64,000 nucleotides of DNA from Hyalangium gracile. Lineage in GTDB: Bacteria; Myxococcota; Myxococcia; Myxococcales; Myxococcaceae. This document shows positions 29,601 to 37,276 of the stretch, piece by piece. The translations under genes and the position numbers were made by a program. Under the pieces are notes generated by a model. That model saw only the letters and a list, made by a program, of their open reading frames with translations. It ran no database searches and had not been told where the DNA came from. The first letter of the stretch is position 1, and each line of letters opens with the position of its first letter. The stretch spans positions 62,001-126,000 of the forward strand of contig NZ_JAHXBG010000013.1 of NCBI RefSeq assembly GCF_020103725.1. The letters run 5' to 3'.

Positions 29601-29803
29601 GCGGCCGCCCCGGCCACTGGGGCCTGGCGGGGATGCACGAGCGGGCAACGAGGATCGGCGCCACCCTGCGGGTGTGGAGCCGGACCGACGCCGGCACGGA
29701 AGTGGAGTTGAAGGTCCCGGCGGCGATCGTCTATCGGCGGAGGCCGAGAGCCACCCGGTGGAGCCGGCTGAAGGCCGCCGTCCGCCTGGGACGAGGACGC
29801 TGA
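26690..29803 (+). CDS. Two-component sensor kinase with beta-propeller (Reg_prop) and Y_Y_Y domain
   Basis: 1037 aa from ATG 26690, which overlaps the regulator stop; GTG 26687 and ATG 26729 are alternatives. A signal anchor (HQALLLGLVAVLSSFAATAQ) leads to a periplasmic double beta-propeller of Reg_prop repeats (for example EDGFLWLSAAASLYRFDG, EGNFWVGTSGGLDRF, EGVVWLGADNGLWRL). A Y_Y_Y domain follows (SIPERVRFRYRLEGVDEHW to GRYRFQVVASNNDG), then a membrane helix (ALCVAAGLLLLWLLYLL). The kinase is HisKA_3: His near residue 820 in ERIARELHDTLLQSV, N box ALLNAFQHAGG, G1 DDGAG, G2 GHWGLAGMHERA. HisKA_3 kinases pair with NarL regulators, as here. The ligand is unknown; propeller kinases often sense carbohydrates or small metabolites. 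Confidence 0.92.
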   Translation: MRSGRGSYPGRVPMRMTRSRGPVRVWHQALLLGLVAVLSSFAATAQPSSQDRRLTQFHHTRWTIKEGAPGQVSALAQTEDGFLWLSAAASLYRFDGVRFERFEPPSGEPLPSIRTLHAARGGGLWMGFSFGGVAFLEQGRVTRYGGAEGAPDRTVSAFATDKEGQLWVAAVDGLFRLAGTRWEKVGASWGYPGAPSRFVFVDRDGVLWVATDKTLLYLPRGARTFVPTGISVNWTLQLTQAPDGRIWMSESGGVVRPIPVPGHGQTDASPSLRLESAGMLFARDGSFWVTSLGDGIRRIAHPERLPAGDATAVDGAVESFTEKDGLSGDYAWPVLEDREGNFWVGTSGGLDRFRVSPMVLAEFPRGSHDFALVAGKGGEVWAGTTNRQLMRLRDGKVSFEQLASPVRSAYRDQEGVVWLGADNGLWRLDDGRLGHVTPLLQDSVTQVQAMTRDRRGTLWVVPAANTVMQWKDGRWVSMKEVLGLSDDERIHTAMTDGRGRVWLGHVKGIITRVDGDEVRRFTEAEGLRLGRISALAAGGRYVWAGGQFGLAFLDGERFRPLVAGGDESFRNVTGIIERPDGSLWVHAVPGVFRIPAEEIRHAAGDPGHRVRYELFDFLDGLPARPTLMRPLPTAVAGDDGRLWFATSNGVVWIDPERIARNPLPPPVSILSLKADGQRFAPASDVTLPLHPANLEINYTALSLSIPERVRFRYRLEGVDEHWQDVGTRRTAYYGDLSPGRYRFQVVASNNDGVWNERGASLEFVVPPAVHQTWWFRALCVAAGLLLLWLLYLLRLRQVTAKMRGLLEERHAERERIARELHDTLLQSVQGLVLRLQAVAEQIPEQEPARQAMEKALDRADEVLAEGRDRVMELRSSAHDGRGLPDVLVQVGEELAEDMPMSFRLLVEGGPRELEAAVQGEIFLIAREALLNAFQHAGGTAVEVELHYDSDELRVRIRDDGAGVAPEILEKGGRPGHWGLAGMHERATRIGATLRVWSRTDAGTEVELKVPAAIVYRRRPRATRWSRLKAAVRLGRGR

Positions 29804-29989
29804 GCGCGCTCGCGAGCCGGAGCAGCAGGTGTTGACGGCGTGCCTGGCGGCGCACGTGAACCAGGATGGGATGGGCGCATCACCCGAAAGGGGGGGGGCC
29901 TCCCGCCACCCTTCAGCGGAATGCGAGCGCACGTCCAAAGGGCTACCGTCGGCTTGCTTCGATACCAACCCCCGGAGCAGGAGCTGACG

Positions 29990-30811
29990 ATGGGCACGTT
30001 CACGACGAAGGATGGGGCGCAGATCTATTACAAGGATTGGGGCACGGGTCAGCCGGTGGTGTTCAGCCACGGCTGGCCGCTCAACTCCGACAGTTGGGAG
30101 GACCAGATGCTCTTCCTGGCCTCCCATGGCTACCGCTGCATCGCGCATGATCGCCGTGGCCATGGCCGCTCGAGCCAGCCCTGGAACGGCAATGACATGG
30201 ACACCTACGCCGATGACCTCTCGGAGCTCATCGAGACGCTGAACCTGCAGAAGGCCGTGCTGGTGGGCTTCTCCACGGGTGGCGGCGAGGTCGCCCGCTA
30301 CATTGCCCGCCATGGCACGAAGCGCGTGGCCAGGGCCGTGCTGGTGGGGGCGGTGCCGCCGCTGATGCTGAAGACCGAGGCCAACCCCGGGGGCCTGCCC
30401 ATGGACGTCTTCGACGGCATCCGGGCTGGCGTCCTCGCCGACCGCTCGCAGTTCTTCAAGGACCTCACCATTCCCTTCTTCGGAGCCAACCGGCCGGGCG
30501 CCAAGGTCTCAGAGGGCATGCGGGACGCGTTCTGGCTGGCGGGAATGCAGGCCGGCTTCAAGAACGCAGTCGACTGCATCAAGGCCTTCTCCGAGACGGA
30601 CCAGACGAAGGACCTGGAGAAGTTCGACGTGCCGACGCTCATCATCCACGGCGATGACGATCAGATCGTCCCCATCGGAGCATCGGCCCACCGCTCGGCG
30701 AAGCTCATCAAGGGCGCCACGCTGAAGGTCTATCCCGGCGCGCCGCACGGCCTGGGCAGCACGCACAAGGATCAGCTCAACGCCGACCTGCTGGCCTTCC
30801 TGAAGTCCTGA
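29990..30811 (+). CDS. Alpha/beta hydrolase, non-haem chloroperoxidase/esterase type
   Basis: 273 aa from ATG 29990 (MGTFTTKDG); upstream in-frame starts lack family similarity. The oxyanion-hole motif [15 protein letters not shown], the nucleophile elbow GFSTGGGE (Ser), the acid in HGDDDQIVP and His in [10 protein letters not shown] give a full Ser-Asp-His triad. The GFSTGGGE elbow is characteristic of cofactor-free haloperoxidases and aryl esterases, which in vivo probably act as esterases. The gene follows the sensor kinase by 186 bases. Linkage to the same regulon is possible. Confidence 0.9.
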   Translation: MGTFTTKDGAQIYYKDWGTGQPVVFSHGWPLNSDSWEDQMLFLASHGYRCIAHDRRGHGRSSQPWNGNDMDTYADDLSELIETLNLQKAVLVGFSTGGGEVARYIARHGTKRVARAVLVGAVPPLMLKTEANPGGLPMDVFDGIRAGVLADRSQFFKDLTIPFFGANRPGAKVSEGMRDAFWLAGMQAGFKNAVDCIKAFSETDQTKDLEKFDVPTLIIHGDDDQIVPIGASAHRSAKLIKGATLKVYPGAPHGLGSTHKDQLNADLLAFLKS

Positions 30812-31071
30812 GCCGGCGGGCGCGGGTGGCCAGCGCGTGGAGCCTTGGATGGAGCTAACTCGCCCATAAGGCGTGGGGGGCTGCACCTGTGACGGCGCCG
30901 CGGTGCGTCGTGTTGTTCTGTGCCCGGAGTGTACCGTAGCGAACCGTGGGCGGCGCCTTCGGCGTAGCCGCCTTTCGAGCCTCCGAGTTTTCGAGTCCAA
31001 GCTCTGACAGTCCCCGAGCGCCGCCACGTGGCTCGTCGAAGGCTCTTGATGGGTTGGAGGAGCCACGAAGC

Positions 31072-31953
31072 TCAGATCTGCTGCCAGGGAATGATGGCCT
31101 TCAGGTAGCCAGCTCGATTCGGCAGCAAGCCGGGCCGCTTGTAATCGACCATGCCCGCGACGTTGAAGAAGAAGTCCCACGTATTCGGAGCGGTGCGGAC
31201 ACCGAAGACCAGGCACATGGTCTCGTGCAGCACGACGTTGCTGCGATTCTGGCCCTCCTTGCGGTTGCGATAGGCCAGCGTCACGCCGGATTCGATCTTC
31301 GCGTTCGCCCCCACGTTCCAGATCTTGGCCAGGTACTGCCCCTTGCGCATCTGGTGGATGATGTTCTCGTTGGGGCCGAGCGCGGCTTGCATCAAGGCAT
31401 CCAGGTAGTGCTCCGCCAGATCAGGCCGTCCGTGGTTGGGCGCGCCGGCCAGGCCCACCATGTTGGCGTTGGCGTGGTGGACTCGGATCTGGTTCGTCAC
31501 CGTGTTCCGGGTGACGTAGAAGTGGCACCCGTTGAACGGGCCCGACATGAAGAGCGGCGGCCCGACATTGCTCAGGTCCATCGAGACGATGCAGGAGTCC
31601 TCCCAGCTCAGGTACTGGCAGCCGATCGCTCCGCCCGGATTGGCCTGATAGGCATGCAGCTCGTAGACGGGGGAGTTTCCATAGAAGGCGATCTTGGCCT
31701 CCGTGATGTTCAGATGGATGTTGATGTTGTTCTGCTCGATGACGGCGTTGTTGGGGGCCGCGACCGCGTTGCCCACCACCATGGCCGCGATGTCTCCCGG
31801 GACGAGGTGCACGAATGGGGCGCCCGCGGCAAGGGGCCTCGTGCGGTTGCACCAGTTGGCATTGGGCCGATGGTTGATGCTGAGGAACAGCGGCTTCTTC
31901 CGCAGCAGGTTCAGCCGGGTACCTGCGTTGTTGAACTGCGCGATCAGGGTCAT
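31072..31953 (-). CDS. Unrecognised soluble protein, 293 aa
   Basis: No signal peptide or membrane segment. Notable stretches: FLSINHRPNANW, LVPGDIAAMVVGNAV, EDSCIVSMDLSNVGPP, FNGCHFYVTRN, IRVHHANANMVG, LGPNENIIHQMRKGQYLAKIWNVG and FFNVAGMVDY. A Cys-His (GCH) and a later HHANAN motif could form a catalytic or metal site, as in cysteine peptidase-like or deamidase-like effectors; this is speculation. It is 21 bases downstream of the trigger-factor-like gene on the same strand and probably co-transcribed. Being next to a toxin/immunity cluster and a chaperone-like protein, an effector role is conceivable. Confidence 0.65.
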   Translation of the reverse strand: MTLIAQFNNAGTRLNLLRKKPLFLSINHRPNANWCNRTRPLAAGAPFVHLVPGDIAAMVVGNAVAAPNNAVIEQNNINIHLNITEAKIAFYGNSPVYELHAYQANPGGAIGCQYLSWEDSCIVSMDLSNVGPPLFMSGPFNGCHFYVTRNTVTNQIRVHHANANMVGLAGAPNHGRPDLAEHYLDALMQAALGPNENIIHQMRKGQYLAKIWNVGANAKIESGVTLAYRNRKEGQNRSNVVLHETMCLVFGVRTAPNTWDFFFNVAGMVDYKRPGLLPNRAGYLKAIIPWQQI

Positions 31954-31974
31954 TGGGAGGTCCGCGCGAGTAGC

Positions 31975-32979
31975 TCAGTGAGAGGGGGGTGACGCCTCGA
32001 ATTCTATCTCCGCCTGCTCCATCACGTGCTCGACGGCGCGCAGGTGCCAGGCGAGGTTGCGCAGGGGGGCGGCGGTCGCGGGAGTGACGAGCGCCTCCCG
32101 CACCTCCGAGGCCTCGAGCCCGTACGCCTCCATGTAGTTCTCGAGCACACCGAAGACTTCCCCCAGCTCCAGCTTCAGCCCGTCACGCTCGGCCACCGCC
32201 TTGAGCGCCAGCGAGACGCGCAGCCGCTTCTCCACGTCCGCCCGCGTGGCTGGATCCGTCCTCCACGCCTGGAGCGCCTCCGCCGCCTCCGCCGGAGAGA
32301 AGTCATTCTCCCGGACCACCTCGCCCTCGGCCGTCTCCCAGCGGCGGCGGATCTCCTCGTCGATGAGGGAGGCGGGCAGCTTCACCTCCACGCGCGAGGC
32401 CAGCTCGTCCAGCACCCGGTTGCGCGCCTCCAGCCACTGCTCGTTCTCCCGGTCCTCGAGCAGCTCCTGGCCCAGGGACTTCATCACCTCCGCCAGCGTG
32501 CTCCCTCGGCCCAGCTTGCGCAGGAACTCCTCGGAGCTCGGATCCGGCAGGACCACCTCTCGCGCGCCCAGCAGATCGACCATGAACCGCGCGCGCACTC
32601 CGCGCAGGGACGCGACTGGATAGCTCTCCGGCAGCACGAGCTCGATGCCCACGCAGTCGCCCACCGCCGAGCCCGCAAGGGCCTCCGAGAAGCCGGGCAG
32701 CGCGTCCTGGGGCTCCAGCTGCATCCACCACCCGCTGCGGATGCTGAAGGGAATGAGCTTCTGGTTGGCGTAGCCGATGATGTTCAGCCGGACGTCATCT
32801 CCCAGCTCCACCGGCTCGCCCCACTCGCGGTCGCGCAGCTCGGCGTGCTCGCGCGCCAGCTGGGTGAAGCGCTCGGTGAGCTCCTCCTCGGTGAGCGGCG
32901 CCGGAGCGGGGACCGTGACGCGGATGGGCGCGCTCGAGTTGAGCCTGGCCTCGGGAAGTGGAACGGACGTGGTGTCCAT
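31975..32979 (-). CDS. Trigger-factor-like peptidyl-prolyl isomerase
   Basis: 334 aa from ATG 32979 (MDTTSVPLPEARL). The frame continues open for another 1.2 kb upstream, but that part is a different, truncated gene. An FKBP-like domain is followed by a trigger-factor C domain: GFSEALAGSAVGDCVGIELVLPESYP resembles the FKBP-like GFEDALVGMKVGE segment, then VDLLGAREVVLPDPSSEEFLRKLG, and a long helical region with VLDELASRVEVKLPASLIDEEIRRRW and RVSLALKAVAERDGLKLE. It lacks the ribosome-binding N domain of trigger factor (no GFRxGK motif), so it is probably a specialised chaperone, not the housekeeping Tig. Cytoplasmic. Confidence 0.8.
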   Translation of the reverse strand: MDTTSVPLPEARLNSSAPIRVTVPAPAPLTEEELTERFTQLAREHAELRDREWGEPVELGDDVRLNIIGYANQKLIPFSIRSGWWMQLEPQDALPGFSEALAGSAVGDCVGIELVLPESYPVASLRGVRARFMVDLLGAREVVLPDPSSEEFLRKLGRGSTLAEVMKSLGQELLEDRENEQWLEARNRVLDELASRVEVKLPASLIDEEIRRRWETAEGEVVRENDFSPAEAAEALQAWRTDPATRADVEKRLRVSLALKAVAERDGLKLELGEVFGVLENYMEAYGLEASEVREALVTPATAAPLRNLAWHLRAVEHVMEQAEIEFEASPPSH

Positions 32980-33042
32980 GGGGGCAGTCGCTCGCTGGAA
33001 CGGGTGGGATCGTAACCCATGGCGGGCTCGGGAATGACGTGA

Positions 33043-33101
33043 AGCCGTGTCACCTTCGGCTCCTCCAGCTTCCTGGAGGAGGGCCCGAGTGTGACACGGC
33101 T
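33043..33101. repeat. Large imperfect palindrome (terminator-like hairpin)
   Basis: AGCCGTGTCAC at 33043-33053 is the exact reverse complement of GTGACACGGCT at 33091-33101, and the interior also pairs (CTCCTCCA with TGGAGGAG). The roughly 59-base hairpin sits between the truncated remnant and the trigger-factor-like gene. There is a modest T-rich tail on the + side (TCTGTC). It may be the terminator of a lost gene 3' end, or a repeat element. Confidence 0.85.
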
Positions 33102-34195
33102 CTGTCAAGAACGCCTGGGCGTCCGCCGCCTGCGTCGCTCCCTGGGTCAGCGCCCGGTTGGCGGCCTTGGTGGTGGCCTTCTTGGCGCCGTCGGTGATGA
33201 CGTTCTTCACGCCCTGGCGGGTGCCGTCGCCCAGCTCGGTGACGGCCTGACGCGCGGCGTTCTTGATGTCCGTCTTCTTCGCGCCCTCGGTGAACGCCGC
33301 CTTCGTCGCGGCCAGGGCGGCCTTGCGCTGCGCGCCCTTGGTGGTCTTGAGCCCCGCATCGTCGATCGCGGACTTGAAGCCCTGGGACGCCTGGCGGTAG
33401 GTGCTCGCCACGTTGGTGGCGTCACGGCCCAGCTTCACCGCGCTCTTGGCGGTGTTCAGCGCCGTCTTGCTCGCGGTGGCCACCGAGCCGATGGCACGGT
33501 CGCGCTCCTCGGCGCTGGCGCCCGCGCGGAAGCCATTGCGCGCGTCCTGGATGGCCGTGTTGAGCTGGCCGGGCAGCTTCTTGGCGTTGCTCACCAGGTT
33601 GAAGACCTTGCCGCCCTGCTTCACGAGCGAGCCCTTGTCGAGCTTGACCTGGGGGTTGGCCGCGTTGGACCAGTTCTTCTTCCAGGTGCCCTTGAAGTCG
33701 CCGCCGCGCTTGAGGGCCGGCAGCTGCTCCCGGGCGCCCTTGATGCCGTCCGCCACCGCGGTGAAGGTGTCCTTGGCCCGCTTGGCCTGGAGCGCCGGAT
33801 CCTGCTGGATGTTCGCCTTCGCGCGACCAACCGCGTCCTTCACGCCCTTCTTCACCGCCTGCACGATCACCACCGCGGGGACGAACACGCCCTTCGCCTC
33901 GTAGGGGGCCTGCCTGTCTTCGACGCCTTCCGAGACGGAGAAGACTTTCGCGCCCCAGCCGAGGTACCGGTACGCGTCGAGCTGGCCCTCCGCCGTGATG
34001 GTGTGCTCGGTGGCGATGGTGCGGGCCACGAGCTCGCCACCGGCCGCGAAGCTGCCGTGATTGTAGACGCCGACCATGTCCCCGGTCGTGACGTTCCCGT
34101 CGACGCGTATCCGGGAGCCGCCGGTCGCGATTGCCTGAGCGGTGAGATTGCCGTGGACTTGCAGGAACGGCCCGAAGTCGTCCTCGTGATCTTGG
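33102..34195 (-). pseudogene. Chimeric remnant: polymer-forming (bactofilin-like) fragment joined to an Ala/Lys-rich helical segment
   Basis: In the frame of the trigger-factor-like gene, readable protein begins right at the Imm52 stop without a start codon: FGPFLQVHGNLTAQAI, IRVDGNVTTGDMVGVYNHG, GELVARTIATEHTITAEG and LDAYRYLGWGAKVFSV. These are repeated beta-rungs like polymer-forming cytoskeletal proteins. From about 33880 it changes to a long Ala/Lys-rich helical region (VKKGVKDAVGRAKANIQQ, ATASKTALNTAKSAVKLG, AALAATKAAF). No stop codon closes it before the hairpin at 33043-33101, so the frame runs on into the isomerase. Both ends therefore look truncated. ATG 34077 could start a shorter protein. 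I read this as recombination debris from toxin-cluster remodelling. Confidence 0.6.
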
Positions 34196-34918
34196 TCAGC
34201 CTGTCGGCCAGGGCTGCAACCTCCGCAGGATACCGGCCCGGTCCAGCAATTCGTGGACGCGAGCTGCCAGCGCGACGTGCTCCGGGTTGGAAGCCGTGAA
34301 ACGCTCGGGCGTGAGGATGACGAGGGTGCCTTTCTCCTCCACGGGTTCGATGCGGACGGGAGCAGGAAGTGGGGGCACTTTGCCGCGCAGCCGCGAGAAG
34401 TACATCACCCAGCCTACGAAGGTGCCTGCATGTGGGAACCCCTTCACCACGGTATCCCGGTGCGCCTCGGATGTAGCCACTCCCCACTCCGGGTCCCAGG
34501 CCATGGCCATGGCGCGCAACACCTCGGTCATCACGGGAGCGGTCAGCACCCGCTCTCCAATGAGCCCCTCATCGTAAGGCCTGAGCACGCTGTTCGAGGA
34601 AAGCCGGAGGTCAGCAGAGCCGCATCTCCCGTCAACGCCTGAGGTCTCCTCCTGGCTGTCACCTGCCCACAGGTGGAAGGAATAGCCATCTCCTATCCGG
34701 TGCTCCTTTCGTGCGAACAGCTTCTGGAAGTTCTCCGCGTCTGTGGTGAACAGGCGGTCGCGCGCTTCCTTGAAGGAACCTGCCGGCTCATACCAGCGGG
34801 TCCACGCCGGGTCACAGCGTCCCAGGAGGAGGAAGAAACGCTCCGCGCGTCGTGCACATGCCTCAGCGGATTCACGCCGGGCGAGCCAATAGGAGCCCGC
34901 GTAGTAGGTCTCTATCAT
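34196..34918 (-). CDS. Imm52-family immunity protein
   Basis: 240 aa from ATG 34918 (MIETYYAGSYW), which matches the usual start of the family; a GTG overlapping the upstream stop at 34939 is the alternative. Conserved features: ETYYAGSYWLARRESAEACARRAERFFLLL, CDPAWTRWYEP, an AGDSQEETSGVDG-type stretch, and a late GWVMYFSRLRGKVPPLPAPVRIEPVEEKGTLVILTPERF. Imm52 proteins are cytoplasmic partners of polymorphic toxins with Tox-REase-5 domains; the upstream gene encodes just such a toxin. Expected to bind and block the nuclease. Confidence 0.88.
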   Translation of the reverse strand: MIETYYAGSYWLARRESAEACARRAERFFLLLGRCDPAWTRWYEPAGSFKEARDRLFTTDAENFQKLFARKEHRIGDGYSFHLWAGDSQEETSGVDGRCGSADLRLSSNSVLRPYDEGLIGERVLTAPVMTEVLRAMAMAWDPEWGVATSEAHRDTVVKGFPHAGTFVGWVMYFSRLRGKVPPLPAPVRIEPVEEKGTLVILTPERFTASNPEHVALAARVHELLDRAGILRRLQPWPTG

Positions 34919-34935
34919 CGGAGGGCTATCGCTCC

Positions 34936-36369
34936 TCACGGGATCGGGGGAACATGGACGACCTCAATCGGGAGTTCAGCGCTCTTGAACATCTTCCTGA
35001 GTGCGCCTGCGAATTTCTCTTCGGCGACGAGCCACCGGATAGGCGTTCCATTGGCGACTCTGAACTGGCGTTCCGCCTGAGCAAGCAGCTTGTGACGACC
35101 CTCGAAGATCTCGAGAAAGTTCAGCTTCTTGTCGACCCATTGCGCGTAGCCGGGGGCTTTGACCTCGAGCAGTACTCCTTGGGCGAAGCCATCGAAGTCC
35201 ACCTCCTCGTCACCCACCTTGACGCGGTAGGCATAGCCCTTGGGCGCCCCTGTCCTCTGGGCTTGATAGGCCTGGGCGCTCTCGGACATGGATTCGTTCG
35301 CCTTGACCCATTCTCCCGGGCCGCCGGCGCTGGGCGGCGCAGCCTGCGCTCCAGCCTTGCCACCTGAGCTGTCGCGAGCCGCCATCGCTACGGCATTGGG
35401 AGCCAGCGCGATGGTGATGCCCTCGGCAGTGATGGCGACCGACTCCACCTGCGCCAGCGCTGGGGCCGTGAAGCGGAGGTTCAGCTGCGCCTCGGCCACC
35501 ACTGCCGCCTGCCCGGCTCCCGGCAACTTCGGGAGCGTCGCTGCCATGCCCGAAGCCGTGTTTCCCAGGGCCACCGTGCCCAGCATGACGAAGGCTCGGG
35601 CCGCCTTCTCCCCCATCGTCTCCCCGAACTTCTCTCCGGCTGCGTAGACGCCATCGAAGGTGGTGGCCTCATCCACTTCCTTCATCAGCACCAGCCACCC
35701 ATCAATCAGGCGCCAGACGGTGTCCCAGCCCAGGTAGGCCATGGCCCCCAGCGTCATCAGCGCAGCGATGCCCTTGCTCACTGGTTCGGGCAGTGCGAGC
35801 AAGATGGCGTACATGGTCAGGCCGCCCACCACTGTGGCCACCACCGCTTGAGGGCTCACCATCCGGGCGAGTTCCTCCTTCATGGCGCCCAGTACCTTGC
35901 TGTGCGCAATGGCCATGGCCAGCGCGTACCTGGCGTCTCCATCCAGGAAGGGCTTGTCCACCAGTAAGCGCAGGCAATCTCCGCCTCCCCAGTCTTGCTC
36001 GCACCACAGCAGGTAGCGGCGCTTCAGTTCCTCATCCTCGGGCAACAGGCGCAGGTTCCGGGTGCTCCCCGGCTCCGAGGCCATGAGGCGCTGGCTCCTG
36101 CCCTCGTACCGGTACCAGCCGCTTCGCTCGGGCAATCCGAATACCTGCCGGGCGTGCTCCAAGGGCCGTTCGGCTGGAGGCACAGAGGGGGCCTGTTGCG
36201 CGACGGCCCTCTTGAAATCCTTATCGCTCACTGCTGCCGGCGCTACGTCGCGACGCGGAGTGTGGACAATGGGCTCGCCTTGGCCTGTGTCCAAGCGGAC
36301 AAGGCTCCTCGTTGAGGCGCTGCACCCCGAGAAGAACACGAGCAGCAGCAGGACCGCCGAGCGCGGCAT
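34936..36369 (-). CDS. Lipoprotein polymorphic toxin with C-terminal Tox-REase-5 nuclease domain
   Basis: 477 aa from ATG 36369, preceded by AGGAGG; an ATG 18 bases upstream lies before that site. Signal MPRSAVLLLLVFFSGC with lipobox FSGC. Then about 160 residues including WYRYEGRSQRLM and YLLWCEQDWGGGDCLRLLVD, two or three hydrophobic helices at about 180-245 (VVATVVGGLTMYAILLAL, IAALMTLGAMAYLGW) that may aid membrane passage, and a linker. The C-terminal domain has the PD-(D/E)xK pattern: Asp391/393 in EVDFDGF, Glu402 and Lys404 in LEVKAPGY, then the Gln/Arg helix LLAQAERQFRVA. A DNA- or RNA-cleaving toxin is expected, delivered from the outer membrane to neighbours in the manner of SitA; delivery is inferred. 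Confidence 0.87.
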   Translation of the reverse strand: MPRSAVLLLLVFFSGCSASTRSLVRLDTGQGEPIVHTPRRDVAPAAVSDKDFKRAVAQQAPSVPPAERPLEHARQVFGLPERSGWYRYEGRSQRLMASEPGSTRNLRLLPEDEELKRRYLLWCEQDWGGGDCLRLLVDKPFLDGDARYALAMAIAHSKVLGAMKEELARMVSPQAVVATVVGGLTMYAILLALPEPVSKGIAALMTLGAMAYLGWDTVWRLIDGWLVLMKEVDEATTFDGVYAAGEKFGETMGEKAARAFVMLGTVALGNTASGMAATLPKLPGAGQAAVVAEAQLNLRFTAPALAQVESVAITAEGITIALAPNAVAMAARDSSGGKAGAQAAPPSAGGPGEWVKANESMSESAQAYQAQRTGAPKGYAYRVKVGDEEVDFDGFAQGVLLEVKAPGYAQWVDKKLNFLEIFEGRHKLLAQAERQFRVANGTPIRWLVAEEKFAGALRKMFKSAELPIEVVHVPPIP

Positions 36370-36433
36370 GGAGAGCCTCCTGGCCATGGCTCCCGCGTGC
36401 CGGGAGCACCCGAGATTACGGTGCTCCGTCCCG

Positions 36434-36913
36434 CTAGCGAAGCACCTGGCTCGCCTGCTGGATCCAGCCGGGCGCGTGCGTGAGCCAGTGGATCGCTCCC
36501 GCGGTCCAGGAGAACAGGGGCTGGGCGCTCAGTCCCAGCACGAAGGCCAGCGCCAGGAGTTGCACTCCCTTGCGCGTGACGAGAGGGGAGGGCTGGGTCG
36601 GCTGCGCGGCGCCGGACATGGCCTGCGCCGAGCGCTGAGCCGCGGAGGACGGCATGGGATTGGCCAGGGTCGGTTCCTGGTCCAGCATGTCCGGCACCAG
36701 CATCACGAGCCGGATGCCACTCTCGAACAGCGCGTCCATCAGCTTGTCGAGGAAGCGCTCATACTCCTCCTCGCGCAGGTCCGGCGCGTCGCCGTAGCGG
36801 CTCTCGTGGAGCAACTCCATCACGCCGTGGCCGCGGACCTGGGCTTCCTTCCGTGCTACGTCCAGCCAGCCCACGAGGATCGCGGGCTCCGACTCCTTGC
36901 CCGGCACGAGCAT
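36434..36913 (-). CDS. Hypothetical protein with C-terminal membrane segment
   Basis: 159 aa from ATG 36913 (MLVPGKESEPAILVGWLDV); no clear ribosome binding site, and the frame extends further upstream, so the start is uncertain. The first 85 residues are soluble and charged (VMELLHESRYGDAPDLREEEYERFLDKLMDALFESGIRLVMLVPDML). A Pro/Ser/Ala linker and a hydrophobic C-terminal segment (VQLLALAFVLGLSAQPLFSWTAGAIHWL) follow. It is 64 bases upstream of the toxin gene on the same strand and may be part of its transcript. No family recognised. Confidence 0.6.
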   Translation of the reverse strand: MLVPGKESEPAILVGWLDVARKEAQVRGHGVMELLHESRYGDAPDLREEEYERFLDKLMDALFESGIRLVMLVPDMLDQEPTLANPMPSSAAQRSAQAMSGAAQPTQPSPLVTRKGVQLLALAFVLGLSAQPLFSWTAGAIHWLTHAPGWIQQASQVLR

Positions 36914-37276
36914 CAGGGGCTCACATCCGGGGGCGGCTCGTTCCTCCGAGCACTCGACGCCGGGCTGCCAGGATCCCGCTGCCTGCTCGCAATGACCGCT
37001 CCTCCCGCTTCGTGGGTCGGTACTGCGTACAGACACCTCTAATGTGCTGCGCGAGTTCACATCAAGAGGGCACGAGGGGAAATGTGTGCCAGAGGGCTCG
37101 GTGGATCCGTAGTGGCTGAAACAGGCTGTCACACCGGAATTCGCGGCGTTCCATGCTGAAGGTCAGTCATCCAGTTGGACGACCGCGGAAACGTCGCCTC
37201 CCGGCGCCGCGAGAAGCGGGCCGTCGACTGCGATCCGTGAGCACCGCCCTTCGGCTCCTGGGGCGCGAGCCGGTGC

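Noticed and set aside
29804-29989. Upstream in-frame extension of the alpha/beta hydrolase (start at 29840)
   Set aside because: The extra 50 residues have no family similarity, while MGTFTTKDG at 29990 is the normal N terminus.
31975-34077. One 700-aa protein formed by the remnant and the isomerase
   Set aside because: The junction crosses a large hairpin and unstructured sequence, and the isomerase has its own start. More likely two units joined by loss of a stop.
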